Made by a program: the position numbers and the translations under genes. A DNA stretch of 57,472 nucleotides from Streptomyces sp. ISL-12 (GTDB taxonomy: Bacteria > Actinomycetota > Actinomycetes > Streptomycetales > Streptomycetaceae): NCBI RefSeq assembly GCF_018614415.1, contig NZ_JAGGOO010000054.1, positions 1 to 57,472 of the forward strand, written 5' to 3'. This document shows, one piece after another, positions 14,989 to 24,061 of this stretch (position 1 is its first letter; the number at the start of each line of letters is the position of its first letter). Under the pieces are notes generated by a model. That model had not been told where the DNA came from. It saw only the letters and a list, made by a program, of their open reading frames with translations, and did no database searches.

Positions 14989-16449
14989 GTGGCCGACCAC
15001 CCAGTTGTCGATCACTCAGTCGTCGATCACCGAGTCGACGGCCATCCAGCCGACGATCACCCAGTCGACGATCACCCGGTCGACGAGAAACTCCCGCCCG
15101 TGAAGATGGCGACGACCGGCCTCCAGCACGTGGCCGCCATGTACGCGGGTGTCGTCGCCCCGCCCCTGATCGTCGGCGCCGCCGTCGGCCTGTCCGGCAC
15201 CGAACTGACCTTCCTGACCGGCGCCTGCCTGTTCACCGCCGGTCTCGCCACCCTGCTGCAGACCCTCGGCATCTGGAAGATCGGCGCCCGGCTGCCCTTC
15301 GTCAACGGCGTCACCTTCGCCGGTGTCGCCCCCATGACCGCGATCGTCGCCTCCGCCGACGACAGGTCCGACGCGCTGCCGCTGGTCTTCGGCGCGGTCA
15401 TCGTCGCCGGACTCCTCGGCTTCCTCGCCGCGCCCGTCTTCTGCAAGGCGGTCCGGTTCTTCCCGCCGGTCGTCACCGGCACCGTGATCACCCTGATCGG
15501 CATATCCCTGCTTCCGGTCGCCTTCGGCTGGGCGCAGGGGCCCGACACCACCGCGGACGACTACGGTTCACCCACCAACCTGGGCCTGGCCGCCGTCACC
15601 CTGGTCATCGTCCTGCTCCTGCGCCGCTTCACCCGCGGCTTCGTCAAGCAGATCGCCGTACTCCTCGGCCTGGTGGCCGGCACTCTCCTCGCGGTCCCGT
15701 TCGGCGTCACCGACTTCGGCCCGGTCGCCGACGCGGACCTGGTCGGCTTCCCGACGCCGTTCCACTTCGGGGCGCCCCAGTTCCAGGCCGCGGCGATCGT
15801 GTCGATGTGCGTGGTGATGGTGGTGTCGATGACCGAGTCCACGGCCGACATGCTGGCCCTCGGGGAGATCGTGGGCCGCCCGGCCGACGAGAAGACCATC
15901 GCCGCCGGCCTGCGCGCCGACACCCTCGGCTCGGCGCTCAGCCCGGTCTTCAACGGCTTCATGTGCAGCGCCTTCGCGCAGAACATCGGCCTGGTGGCGA
16001 TGACCCGGGTGCGCAGCCGGTTCGTCGTCGCGGTGGGCGGCGGCTTCCTCGTCCTGCTGGGCCTGTGCCCGGCCGCCGCCTCGCTGATCGCGGTCGTACC
16101 GCGCCCGGTGCTGGGCGGCGCGGGCGTCGTCCTGTTCGGCTCGGTCGCGGCCAGCGGCATCCAGACCCTGGTGCGGGCCGGCCTCGACAAGGACAACAAC
16201 GTCCTGATCGTGGCCGTCTCCCTCGCCGTCGGCATCGTCCCGATCTCCGCGCCGGAGTTCTACCACGCGTTCCCGGAGACCGCGCGGATCATCCTGGACT
16301 CCGGCATCTCGACGGGGTGCGTCGCCGCGGTCCTGCTCAACCTGGTCTTCAACCACATCGGCAAGGGGCGGCAGGCGCGGGACGTGACCCATCCGATGGA
16401 GGCGGGGGAGGAGATCACGGGCGCGTCCCGGGCGCCGGCGACGCCGTGA
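14989..16449 (+). CDS. Nucleobase:cation symporter-2 (xanthine/uric acid permease)
   Basis: A 486-residue polytopic membrane transporter of the NCS2 family, importing xanthine, urate or a related base. The conserved HPVDEKLPP then GLQHVAAMYAGVVAPPLIVGAA opens the first membrane helix. FNGFMCSAFAQNIGLVAMTRV near residue 325 is the NCS2 signature, and about twelve hydrophobic helices follow one another. The N-terminus is unusual: six imperfect 5-residue repeats of the form DHPV(V/D) are encoded by 15-nt repeats before the first helix. Its position next to urate and 8-oxoguanine enzymes makes a purine the likely substrate. GTG 14989 is preferred because the conserved HPVDE motif lies inside the repeats. 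Confidence 0.93.
   Translation: MADHPVVDHSVVDHRVDGHPADDHPVDDHPVDEKLPPVKMATTGLQHVAAMYAGVVAPPLIVGAAVGLSGTELTFLTGACLFTAGLATLLQTLGIWKIGARLPFVNGVTFAGVAPMTAIVASADDRSDALPLVFGAVIVAGLLGFLAAPVFCKAVRFFPPVVTGTVITLIGISLLPVAFGWAQGPDTTADDYGSPTNLGLAAVTLVIVLLLRRFTRGFVKQIAVLLGLVAGTLLAVPFGVTDFGPVADADLVGFPTPFHFGAPQFQAAAIVSMCVVMVVSMTESTADMLALGEIVGRPADEKTIAAGLRADTLGSALSPVFNGFMCSAFAQNIGLVAMTRVRSRFVVAVGGGFLVLLGLCPAAASLIAVVPRPVLGGAGVVLFGSVAASGIQTLVRAGLDKDNNVLIVAVSLAVGIVPISAPEFYHAFPETARIILDSGISTGCVAAVLLNLVFNHIGKGRQARDVTHPMEAGEEITGASRAPATP
14995..15084 (+). repeat. Six 15-nt tandem repeats in the permease 5' end
   Basis: Six in-frame units of the form GAT-CAC-NNN-GTC-GAC encode DHPVV, DHSVV, DHRVD, GHPAD, DHPVD and DHPVD. 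The last unit supplies the HPVD of the normal family N-terminus, so the others look like an expansion of that motif. Confidence 0.8.
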
Positions 16450-16473
16450 CGCCCGGACACCGGCGGGGACCGG

Positions 16474-16826
16474 TTACGGCCGCTCACCACCGCGCCGCAG
16501 CACCACGGCTCCCAGCGCCAGCGCCCCCACCGCGACCAGCGTCGCCACCCGGAACGCCAGCTGGTAACCCTCGGCTGTCGCGGTCACCGGTTCCGCACCC
16601 CGGGCGAGCAACCCGTCGGTGTGCGCCGCCGCCAGTGTCGACAGCACCGCCAGCCCCAGCGACCCCCCCCACCACCTGCGTGGTGTTGAACAGCCCGGAC
16701 GCCAGCCCCGAGTCCTCCTCCCGCGCACCCGCCATCGCCAGCCCGGTGAGCGCGGGCATCGCGGCGGCGAACCCGGCGGCGAGCAGCAGCATCGGCGGCA
16801 GGACGTCGGCGACGTAGGAGCCACAT
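16474..16826 (-). pseudogene. Decayed DHA2-type MFS transporter, C-terminal fragment with frameshift
   Basis: On the minus strand, YVADVLPPMLLLAAGFAAAMPALTG through SGLASGLFNTTQVVGG (about 16826-16671) and SLGLAVLSTLAAAHTDG through VVLRRGGERP (about 16670-16474) are two consecutive parts of an EmrB/QacA-like exporter. They are read in different frames. The break is at a run of eight C on the plus strand (16663-16670); seven would restore the frame. Nothing corresponding to the first ten or so helices remains upstream, so the gene is truncated at about 16826. A sequencing error could explain the frameshift but not the missing N-terminal part. Confidence 0.85.
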
Positions 16827-16896
16827 CGCCGAGGCACGGGCCGCCTACGACGCCGAGCGCTCCCCCGAGCCGCTCGGCGCGTAGGCCACCCGCGCG

Positions 16897-18120
16897 TCAG
16901 GGCGTCGCCAGTGCCTCCGTGGGTGACAGGCGCGAGGCGCGGACCGCCGGGTAGAGGCCGGCCAGCGCGCCGATGAGCAGGGTCGCCGCGACCCCTCCGG
17001 CCATCGCCCACGGCGGGGTCACCGCGGGCCAGCTCTGGGAGAGGGCGTACCCGGTGGTGACGGTCAGGCCCAGCAGGGCGCCACCGGCACCGCCGAGCGC
17101 GGACAGCAGCAGCGACTCGGCGAGGAACTGGCCGCGGATCTGGCCCCGCGTCGCGCCCAGCGAGCGGCGCAGTCCGATCTCGGCCCGGCGCTCCAGTACC
17201 GAGATCACCATCGTGTTGGCCACCCCGACCCCGCCGACCAGCAGCGCCACCGCGCCCAGGCCCAGCAGCAGCCCGGTGAACGCCTCACCCGCCGCCCGCT
17301 TGGCGGCCAGCGCGTCCGAGGGCCGCGACACCTCGGCCTCGCCCGGCGCCTCGGGGTTGGCCGTGGCGGCGAGCACACCGCGCACCGACTCCAGCTCCGG
17401 CTCCGCCGACCGCGTGTACACGGTCGTCGCGTGTCCGTCGAAGCCCAGCCCGTCCCGGGCCGCCCGCCAGCCGACCAGCGCACCCGCGTCCAGCTCGGGT
17501 GCCAGCGGCGCCGGCCGGAGGATGCCGACGACGGTGAACCAGTCGCCGTCCACCAGGACCTGCGTGTCCGGTCCCGCGTGAGCGATGCCGAGCCGCTCGG
17601 CCGCCGCCGAGCCGAGGACGACGGCCGGATAGCGGGCGGTGGCCGCGTTCAGCCACGTACCGTCGGCGAGTTCGGCACCGATCGCGGCCCGCAGGGAGGC
17701 GCGGGCGGCGTACGTCACGATGCCGTTGGTCTCCACCTCGGGGATCCGGTCGCTGCGGTACACCTTGGCCTCGGACACCCGGCCGACCGCGGACACCGAC
17801 TCCACCCCCGCCACCCGGGACACCATCTCCTCGGCGGACAGCGGCAGTCGGGCCGTCTCGCCGGTGAGGGTGCTGCCGGGGGAGACGGTCAGCAGATTGG
17901 TGCCCAGGGCCGCCAGTGCCCGGTCCAGACCGGCCCGGGAGGACGCCGAGATGCCGACCACGGCCACCATGGCCGCGATGCCGATCGCGATGCCCAGCGC
18001 CGACAGGAACGCCCGCAGCGGACGCGTGCGCAGCCCCACCGCGCCGACGCGGACGACGTCGGAGGGCCCCAGCCGGGCCGGCCGCAGGGGGTCCGGCCGC
18101 GGTGGTGCGAGGGCGGTCAC
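16897..18120 (-). CDS. MacB/FtsX-type ABC transporter permease
   Basis: A 407-residue permease. One N-terminal membrane helix (LSALGIAIGIAAMVAVVGISA) is followed by an extracytoplasmic MacB-periplasmic-core domain of about 200 residues and three C-terminal helices (LLLGLGAVALLVGGVGVANTM, LSALGGAGGALLGLTVTTGY and GGVAATLLIGALAGLYPA). The MISVLERRAEIGLRRSLGATRGQIRGQFL segment is the coupling region typical of FtsX/MacB proteins. It overlaps the ATPase gene by 4 nt (GTGA) and completes the adaptor-ATPase-permease set. Such systems move peptides, lipoproteins or envelope-active compounds outward rather than importing. Confidence 0.93.
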   Translation of the reverse strand: MTALAPPRPDPLRPARLGPSDVVRVGAVGLRTRPLRAFLSALGIAIGIAAMVAVVGISASSRAGLDRALAALGTNLLTVSPGSTLTGETARLPLSAEEMVSRVAGVESVSAVGRVSEAKVYRSDRIPEVETNGIVTYAARASLRAAIGAELADGTWLNAATARYPAVVLGSAAAERLGIAHAGPDTQVLVDGDWFTVVGILRPAPLAPELDAGALVGWRAARDGLGFDGHATTVYTRSAEPELESVRGVLAATANPEAPGEAEVSRPSDALAAKRAAGEAFTGLLLGLGAVALLVGGVGVANTMVISVLERRAEIGLRRSLGATRGQIRGQFLAESLLLSALGGAGGALLGLTVTTGYALSQSWPAVTPPWAMAGGVAATLLIGALAGLYPAVRASRLSPTEALATP

Positions 18121-18872
18121 CGGGCCCCTCCGGTCACAGTGCCGACCGGCCCGGCGGCCGGTGCCGTGTCCGCCGTGTCCGCCGTGTCTTCTACGAGTCG
18201 CCCGTCCCGCATCCGCACCCGGCGGGGCAGTGACGCGGCGATCTCCTGATCGTGGGTGATGACGACCACGGTGGTGCCGGCCGCGTTCAGCTCGCGCAGC
18301 AGGGTCATCACCCCCGCACCGGACGCCGTGTCCAGTGCCCCGGTCGGCTCGTCCGCGAGCAGCAGTGCGGGCTCCCCGGCCACCGCGCGGGCGATCGCGA
18401 CGCGCTGGCGCTCACCGCCGGAGAGCTGGTGCGGCGCGTGCCGCAGCCGGTGCCCGAGCCCCACCCGGCGCAGCGCCGCCGCGGCCCGCTCCCGCCGCCG
18501 CGCCGGACGCAGCCCGGTGTACAGCAGCCCGTCGGCCACATTGGTCAGCGCGGACGTACCGGCCGCCAGGTGGAACTGCTGGAACACGAACCCGATCCGC
18601 CGCGCCCGCAGTGCCGACAGCCGGGCGTCCGACAACGCGCCGGTGTCGTGGCCGTCGACGCGTACGCTGCCCGAGGTGGGCCGGTCCAGCGTGCCCAGCA
18701 TGTGCAGCATGGTCGACTTCCCCGAGCCCGACGGGCCGACGACGGCGACCAGTTCACCGCGGGCCACGGACAGCGACACACCGGCGAGCGCGTGCACCCC
18801 GCCCGGGTACGTCTTCACCACGTCCCTCAACTCGATCATCGAGGCGTCGGTGGCCTCGTCCGCAGAGGTCAT
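18117..18872 (-). CDS. ABC transporter ATP-binding protein (MacB/LolD type)
   Basis: A 251-residue ATPase partner of the MacB-type permease. It shows Walker A GPSGSGKSTMLHML near 48, a Q-loop FVFQQFHLAAGTSALTNV near 100, the signature LSGGERQRVAIARA near 155, and Walker B LLLADEPTGALD near 177, a sequence typical of the LolD/MacB branch, with a switch histidine in VVVITHDQE. The ATG at 18872 overlaps the stop of the adaptor gene by one base, and its own end overlaps the permease start, so the operon is translated as a coupled unit. Confidence 0.95.
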   Translation of the reverse strand: MTSADEATDASMIELRDVVKTYPGGVHALAGVSLSVARGELVAVVGPSGSGKSTMLHMLGTLDRPTSGSVRVDGHDTGALSDARLSALRARRIGFVFQQFHLAAGTSALTNVADGLLYTGLRPARRRERAAAALRRVGLGHRLRHAPHQLSGGERQRVAIARAVAGEPALLLADEPTGALDTASGAGVMTLLRELNAAGTTVVVITHDQEIAASLPRRVRMRDGRLVEDTADTADTAPAAGPVGTVTGGAR

Positions 18873-20068
18873 CACGGCATCCCCACCGTCATGCCCTCGG
18901 TGACCCGGTCCCCGCTGATCTCTACCCGTCCGTCGGCGAACAGCCCCGTCTCCACGGGAACGTACGACGTCGACGACCCCGTGACCGCCTCCACCGCGAA
19001 ACCGCCTCCGGGCAGCGCCACCAGCGCGGCGACCGGCACGGTCAGCACATTCTCGCGCTCGCCCGCGGTGAAGGTGACGTCCACCGAGGCCAGGACATAG
19101 GGCGCGGCGGCCTCGCGGGCCTCCTTCCCGTCGAGGGCCACCTCCACCCGGCCGACGGTCGTGGTCTCTCCCTGGTCCTCGCCCTCGCCCGCGGCGATCT
19201 CGGTGGCGACCTCGGTGATCCGGCCGCCGACCTCGGTCCCGTCCGGCAGTACGACGGTCACCTCCGCGTCCTCCTCGGCCAGCCGCAGGTCGGCCGTGTC
19301 CAGTGCGACGGTGACGGACTGCGCGGTGGAGGTGTACGTCAGGACCTTCCGGCCGGGACCCGTCGACGCGCCCTCCTCGGTCCCCGGGGCGTCCACCCGG
19401 ACCGCGGCCGGCGCGAAGACGACCCGGCCGGTCTTCACCACGCCGGTCTCCTCCAGCCCCTCGGCCTCCTGCCACGCGGCGACCGCCCGCGCGGTGGCGT
19501 CCGTGTACGTGTCGTCGACGGTGAAGCCGGTGTGTCCCAGCGCGTCGAGGTTGCGTTCCAACTGCTCCACGTCCTCGCCCGTCAAGCCCTCGCGCAGCGT
19601 CCGGTACGCGGGCACCGACCCGTACATGAGGACCACGGGCTGCTCGTCGACGCGGTAGAGGGCCTCACCACGGGTGACGCGCTCGCCCGTGTCGGGCAGG
19701 CGGGTGACGGTGCCGGGGAGGTGCCCGGTCAGCGTCGAGGATCTCCCGTAGCCCAGCTCCCCGTCCTCGGTCACCCCGTCCGTCAGGGTCTGCCGGGTCA
19801 CCTCGGCGGTGGCCGGCGGCAGGCGCCGCTCCGCGGAGCCGTCCGGCCCGTCGTCACCGATGCCGATCCCGGCCCCGGCCGCCGCCGCGCCGCCCACCAC
19901 CGCGAGCACGCCGAGCGCGGCCACGATCCGCCGGGTACGGCGGCGCCGGGGCGAGGGCGAGGGCGAAGGCGAAGGCGAGGGTGTCGGGGCCGGCGGTGGA
20001 GGCGCGGGGTCGGGGTCGGGGTCGGGGTGTGCGGGCGGCACGGTCCGGGAGACGTCCGGATCAGTCAT
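18872..20068 (-). CDS. HlyD/MacA-like efflux adaptor with peptidoglycan-binding domain
   Basis: A 398-residue membrane-anchored adaptor. A proline- and serine-rich cytoplasmic head (residues about 10-45) and one membrane helix (IVAALGVLAVVGGAAAAGAGIG) lead into the adaptor. LPDTGERVTRGEALYRVDEQPVV is the lipoyl-like half. A PG_binding_1 domain follows (GLTGEDVEQLERNLDALG through ARAVAAWQEAEGL, about residues 180-235), then a beta-barrel and a membrane-proximal end. This domain mix is typical of Gram-positive MacA-like proteins. ATG 20068 overlaps the preceding lipoprotein gene by 8 nt; earlier methionines lie inside that gene. Confidence 0.92.
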   Translation of the reverse strand: MTDPDVSRTVPPAHPDPDPDPAPPPPAPTPSPSPSPSPSPRRRRTRRIVAALGVLAVVGGAAAAGAGIGIGDDGPDGSAERRLPPATAEVTRQTLTDGVTEDGELGYGRSSTLTGHLPGTVTRLPDTGERVTRGEALYRVDEQPVVLMYGSVPAYRTLREGLTGEDVEQLERNLDALGHTGFTVDDTYTDATARAVAAWQEAEGLEETGVVKTGRVVFAPAAVRVDAPGTEEGASTGPGRKVLTYTSTAQSVTVALDTADLRLAEEDAEVTVVLPDGTEVGGRITEVATEIAAGEGEDQGETTTVGRVEVALDGKEAREAAAPYVLASVDVTFTAGERENVLTVPVAALVALPGGGFAVEAVTGSSTSYVPVETGLFADGRVEISGDRVTEGMTVGMP

Positions 20069-20570
20069 CGCCGCCTCCGCGCGGCCGGTCGGGGGCGTAC
20101 TCCTGACAGGCCTTCTCGGCCGCCTCGAAATCAGGGTCCTCCACCACGCTCCTGCCGATGCGGATGCCCTTGCCGGGCTCGGGGTCGGGGAACTCCTCGA
20201 CACCGTTCTTCCGCATGCACGCCGCCTGTTCCCGCATCCGCTCCTCGGCCTCGGCGTTCGCCGTCTCGTTGCCCTGCATCGGGTTGAGGTCCCGGCACGC
20301 CTCCATCGCTTTGTCCAGCACTTCCTTCTGGGCCCGGCCGGTGATGCGCAGCCCGCCGCCCTCCCCGGGGTCCTCGACGTCCAGCCCGTTCTCCCGCAGG
20401 CACTCGGCGTACTCCACGGCCTTCTCGTCCTCGGCGTTGCGGCTGGCCGCGGCCCGCTCGACGGCCGACTCGTCGTCGGCCGAGCCGCCGCAGCCGGTCA
20501 GGGCCAGCGTCACCACCAGGGGTACCGCCGACCACAGCGCCATCCAGGCGCGTTGGTTCCGTGTCCGCAC
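20061..20570 (-). CDS. Secreted lipoprotein of the efflux operon (169 aa)
   Basis: A signal peptide MRTRNQRAWMALWSAVPLVVTLALTGC ends in the lipobox ALTGC. The mature part is acidic and carries two related cysteine units, AVEYAECLRENGLDVEDPGEGG and EQAACMRKNGVEEFPDPEPGKG, each followed by a second cysteine (AMEACRDLNP and AEKACQEYAP). It is therefore an internal duplication of a two-cysteine helical hairpin. This type of lipoprotein commonly stands in front of MacA/MacB-like genes in Streptomyces. It probably delivers or senses the exported molecule, but its role is unknown. It is the first gene of the four-gene minus-strand operon. Confidence 0.85.
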   Translation of the reverse strand: MRTRNQRAWMALWSAVPLVVTLALTGCGGSADDESAVERAAASRNAEDEKAVEYAECLRENGLDVEDPGEGGGLRITGRAQKEVLDKAMEACRDLNPMQGNETANAEAEERMREQAACMRKNGVEEFPDPEPGKGIRIGRSVVEDPDFEAAEKACQEYAPDRPRGGGDD

Positions 20571-20680
20571 AGCGTCCTCTCCTCACCTCGCGGCGACATG
20601 GGGCGCCGCGATGGGGGACAGCGAAACGGACGGCCCGTTTCCCCGGTGTTTCCGCTGCCGGGCGGGCCAGCCGCGCACAG

Positions 20681-20747
20681 AGGAGGAACAGATGACGCAC
20701 AGGCCGGCCTGACGAGGAGGAAACAGGCGTTGCGGCACCCTGTTCCC
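20681..20747. promoter_or_regulatory. Repeats in the divergent efflux/two-component intergenic region
   Basis: AGGAGGAACAG (20681-20691) and AGGAGGAAACAG (20715-20726) are direct repeats 34 bp apart. GGAAACAGG (20719-20727) and CCTGTTCCC (20739-20747) form an inverted repeat with one mismatch and an 11-nt spacer. Placed between the operon (starts 20570) and the regulator (starts 20775), they are candidate binding sites for that regulator. Confidence 0.45.
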
Positions 20748-20774
20748 AGTGCCGACAGGGGAGGGCGTGGGGGA

Positions 20775-21427
<653 letters not shown>

Positions 21428-21431
<4 letters not shown>

Positions 21432-22822
21432 CGGGCCGGCCACGTCCGCGGCCCGGACGCTCGATGACGTCGCCCGTCCGGCTGACCCTGCGCGCCCGCC
21501 TTACCCTCACCTACGGCGGACTGTTCCTCCTCGGCGGCATCCTGCTGCTCGGCGTCACCTACGCGCTGCTCGGCCAGCGCCTCGGCGGCACCACCGCGAA
21601 GGTGCTGTCGCTGACACCGACCGCCACCCGGCCGGAGGCGACCGCCGCGGTGCCCTCCGCCCGGCCCGCGCCGTCTCCGCAGAACTCCACCGCACCCGGC
21701 GGCACCCAGAACCGCGCCTTCGTCGGGGGGCAGGCCACCGAGCCCCCGCCCCGGGGCGCCGACCTGGACGACTGGCTGGAGAACGAACGCGAGCGCTGGC
21801 GCGCCGAGGCCACGACGTCCCTGCTCACCCAGGGCGGCATCGCGCTCGGTGTGGTCGGCTGCGCGGCGGCCGGCCTCGGCTGGGTGGTGGCCGGCCGCGT
21901 CCTCGCCCCGCTGCACCGCGTCACCGAGACCGCGCGCCGCATCGCGAGCGCCCCGGCCGCCGACCGGGGACTGCACGAGCGCATCGCGCTCAACGGGCCC
22001 CGCGACGAGGTGAAGGACCTCGCCGACACCTTCGACACGATGGTCGAGCGCCTCGACCGCTCCTTCGACGGACAGCGCCGTTTCGTCGCCAACGCCTCGC
22101 ACGAGCTGCGCACCCCGCTCACCCTGAACCGCGCCCTGGTCGAGATGGCCATGCACCGGCCGGCCGCCTCCGCGGACGTACGGCGGCTCGGCGAGGACCT
22201 GCTGGAGATCAACGCCCGGCACGAACGCCTGATCAGCGGACTCCTGCTGCTGGCGAGCTCCGAGAACGAGATCGCCGAACGCCGGCCGGTGGACCTCGCC
22301 GACCTGCTGGCCCACGTGGTGGCGCAGACCGCGCCGGAGGCCGGCCGGGCACGGGTCACGGTGACGGCCCGGGCCGACGAGGCAGTCGCCCACGGTGACG
22401 CGCTGCTGCTGGAGCGGCTGGTGTACAACCTGGTCGAGAACGGCATCCGGCACAACGCCGGCGACGACGGCTGGGTACGGGTCGTCAGCCGGGTGTACGA
22501 CGAGGAGCGGGTGGAACTGGCCGTCAGCAACACCGGCCCCCCAGTCCCGGCGTTCGAGGTGCCGATGCTCTTCGAGCCGTTCCGCCGGCTCGGCACCGAC
22601 CGGGTGGTCACCGGCAAGGGCGCCGGGCTCGGCCTGTCCATCGTCCGCGCCGTCGCCCGCGCCCACGGCGGAGAGGTGACGGCCCGTCCGCGCGCGGCGG
22701 GCGGCCTGACCGTACGGGTCACCCTGCCCCGTGAGCCGGACTGGCCGGCGGACACCGGCCCGGCGGCGGACGAGCGGGCGGTCACGGGCCGAACAGAGCC
22801 GGATCCCACGCCGGCGCCCTGA
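21428..22822 (+). CDS. Sensor histidine kinase
   Basis: A membrane sensor kinase of about 464 residues. The first membrane helix (LTYGGLFLLGGILLLGVTYALL) is followed by an extracellular loop of about 95 residues rich in Pro, Thr and Ala, then a second helix (GGIALGVVGCAAAGLGWVVAG), a HAMP segment (RVLAPLHRVTETARRIAS), the HisKA box FVANASHELRTPLTL, an N-box LVYNLVENGIRHN, and ATP-lid motifs VSNTGPP and GKGAGLGLSIVRAVARAHGG. GTG 21428 overlaps the regulator stop; ATG 21464 is an alternative start 12 codons later. The short loop suggests sensing at or in the membrane, as in systems responding to envelope-active peptides; the ligand is unknown. Confidence 0.94.
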
Positions 22823-22916
22823 AGCGCTCCCGTGGGTCCGCGGCCGGCCGACGGGCCTGGAGGTTCTCAGCCCCGACGGCGCCGATCTCCGCGGTCAGGG
22901 CACTCGTGCATGCCCG

Positions 22917-23558
22917 TCACACCCGGCGCGGCGATGCCAGCAGATAACGGGCCCTGGTCCGCGGCTCCGTGTACTCGCCCGCCTGCCAGCCGGCCCGCTC
23001 CAGGGTGTCCGCCGCCGCCCGCAGCGCCCCGGCGTCCGGCGCGTACACGGCGACCGCGTCGGGCTGCGGGGTGGCCCGCACCCGGTAGCCGTCGGTGTCC
23101 GGGTCCGCCGGCCGGTGCCCGGCCGCCTCCAGGGCGAGCGCGGCGGCCCGCACCAGATGGGTCCGCTCCCAGCCGCAGGGCCGGTCCGTCGCGCCGTCCG
23201 GGTTGGTCATCCGGCGCAGCTCCAGCAGCCCCTGCCAGGCGCCCCGCACCTCCCGGAGCCGCTCCGGCCCGGCGGGCCCCGCCTCCGCACCGCCGACCCG
23301 CGCGGCGAAGACGCCGTCGTCGGCGGGCGGCGCCGGCTCGGTGGCGTCCGGCGCCGTACCGTCACCCTCCCGCGCGGACTCCCGTATCCGTTGGCCGGCC
23401 GGCGTGAGGAAGTGGTCGTGCGGCGGCCGCGGGTGCCGGAAGGCGAACCCCCGCTTCACCAGCCCGGCGAGCTGCGCCCGGGTCCCCTTCAGCCTCCCGG
23501 TGCCGGGATCGGCGGCGTCGATGATCCGCCGCTGCGCGGCGGTCGGCGGCCGGAGCAT
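22917..23558 (-). CDS. Hypothetical protein with N-terminal winged-helix-like domain
   Basis: A protein of 213 residues. The N-terminal part, LRPPTAAQRRIIDAAD, GTRAQLAGLVKRGFAF and DHFLTPAGQRIRE, looks like a winged helix or ArsR/MarR-like recognition domain (LxxLxxxGxxxxxxxxxLTPxGxxxR). The C-terminal part repeats a motif dealing with R-D-L position: WERTHLVRAAALALEAAGHRP and YAPDAGALRAAADTLERAGWQ, which looks like a small alpha/beta domain. I do not recognise a characterised family. ATG 23558 is chosen because GAGGAAGG lies at proper distance; ATG 23579 is possible. It is divergent from amfR across a 503-bp gap. Confidence 0.75.
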   Translation of the reverse strand: MLRPPTAAQRRIIDAADPGTGRLKGTRAQLAGLVKRGFAFRHPRPPHDHFLTPAGQRIRESAREGDGTAPDATEPAPPADDGVFAARVGGAEAGPAGPERLREVRGAWQGLLELRRMTNPDGATDRPCGWERTHLVRAAALALEAAGHRPADPDTDGYRVRATPQPDAVAVYAPDAGALRAAADTLERAGWQAGEYTEPRTRARYLLASPRRV

Positions 23559-24061
23559 GGCACGCACCTTCCTCGGCATCTCTGCCGGTCCTGCGACTCC
23601 TGTGCCGAAGGGTAATGCGGGGCGCGGTACGGCTCCCGGGCGAGCGGGTGCGAACAGCCGGGCGAAGGGTTCGCGCCAGATTGCGCGGAGGCGCTTTCCG
23701 GCCGCCCCGTCGAGGGCGGAAGGGGCCCGCCGCTCCTCGCCTCCCCGCCCCGACCGGACCGCCGGTCCGGGAGGCGTGTGCCGTCGTGGCCAGGTCGCCG
23801 GGACGCCGCTGCGGCACGGGCGTCCGCCGCCGCACCCGCCGGTGCCGCCCTTCGGACGGCGGGTGCGGTGGCCGGATCTCGTCCGCGCGCGCGTCTCCGT
23901 TTCACCTCCTTTCGAGCGCGGAGGACGGCGGAATGACTCCGATGCGCCTCGCACACCCTTCCGGGCGGTGTTCCTTCGGTACGAATCAGGGCACATGGCT
24001 CCTGGCGCGGGAGGAGTCGAGTCGGTTGCCCTGCCGGACAGCCGCTGACAAGGGGTGGGAG
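23559..24061. promoter_or_regulatory. Gene-free 503 bp upstream of amfR, with hairpin and AdpA-like site
   Basis: No frame shows convincing coding bias here. A perfect 12-bp inverted repeat CCGCACCCGCCG / CGGCGGGTGCGG lies at 23830-23841 and 23857-23868. Directly after it, TGGCCGGATC (23869-23878) fits the published AdpA consensus TGGCSNGWWY exactly, about 185 bp before the amfR start. AdpA activation of amfR is known in S. griseus. A single match to this degenerate motif is weak evidence. The long leader itself suggests complex control of amfR. Confidence 0.45.
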
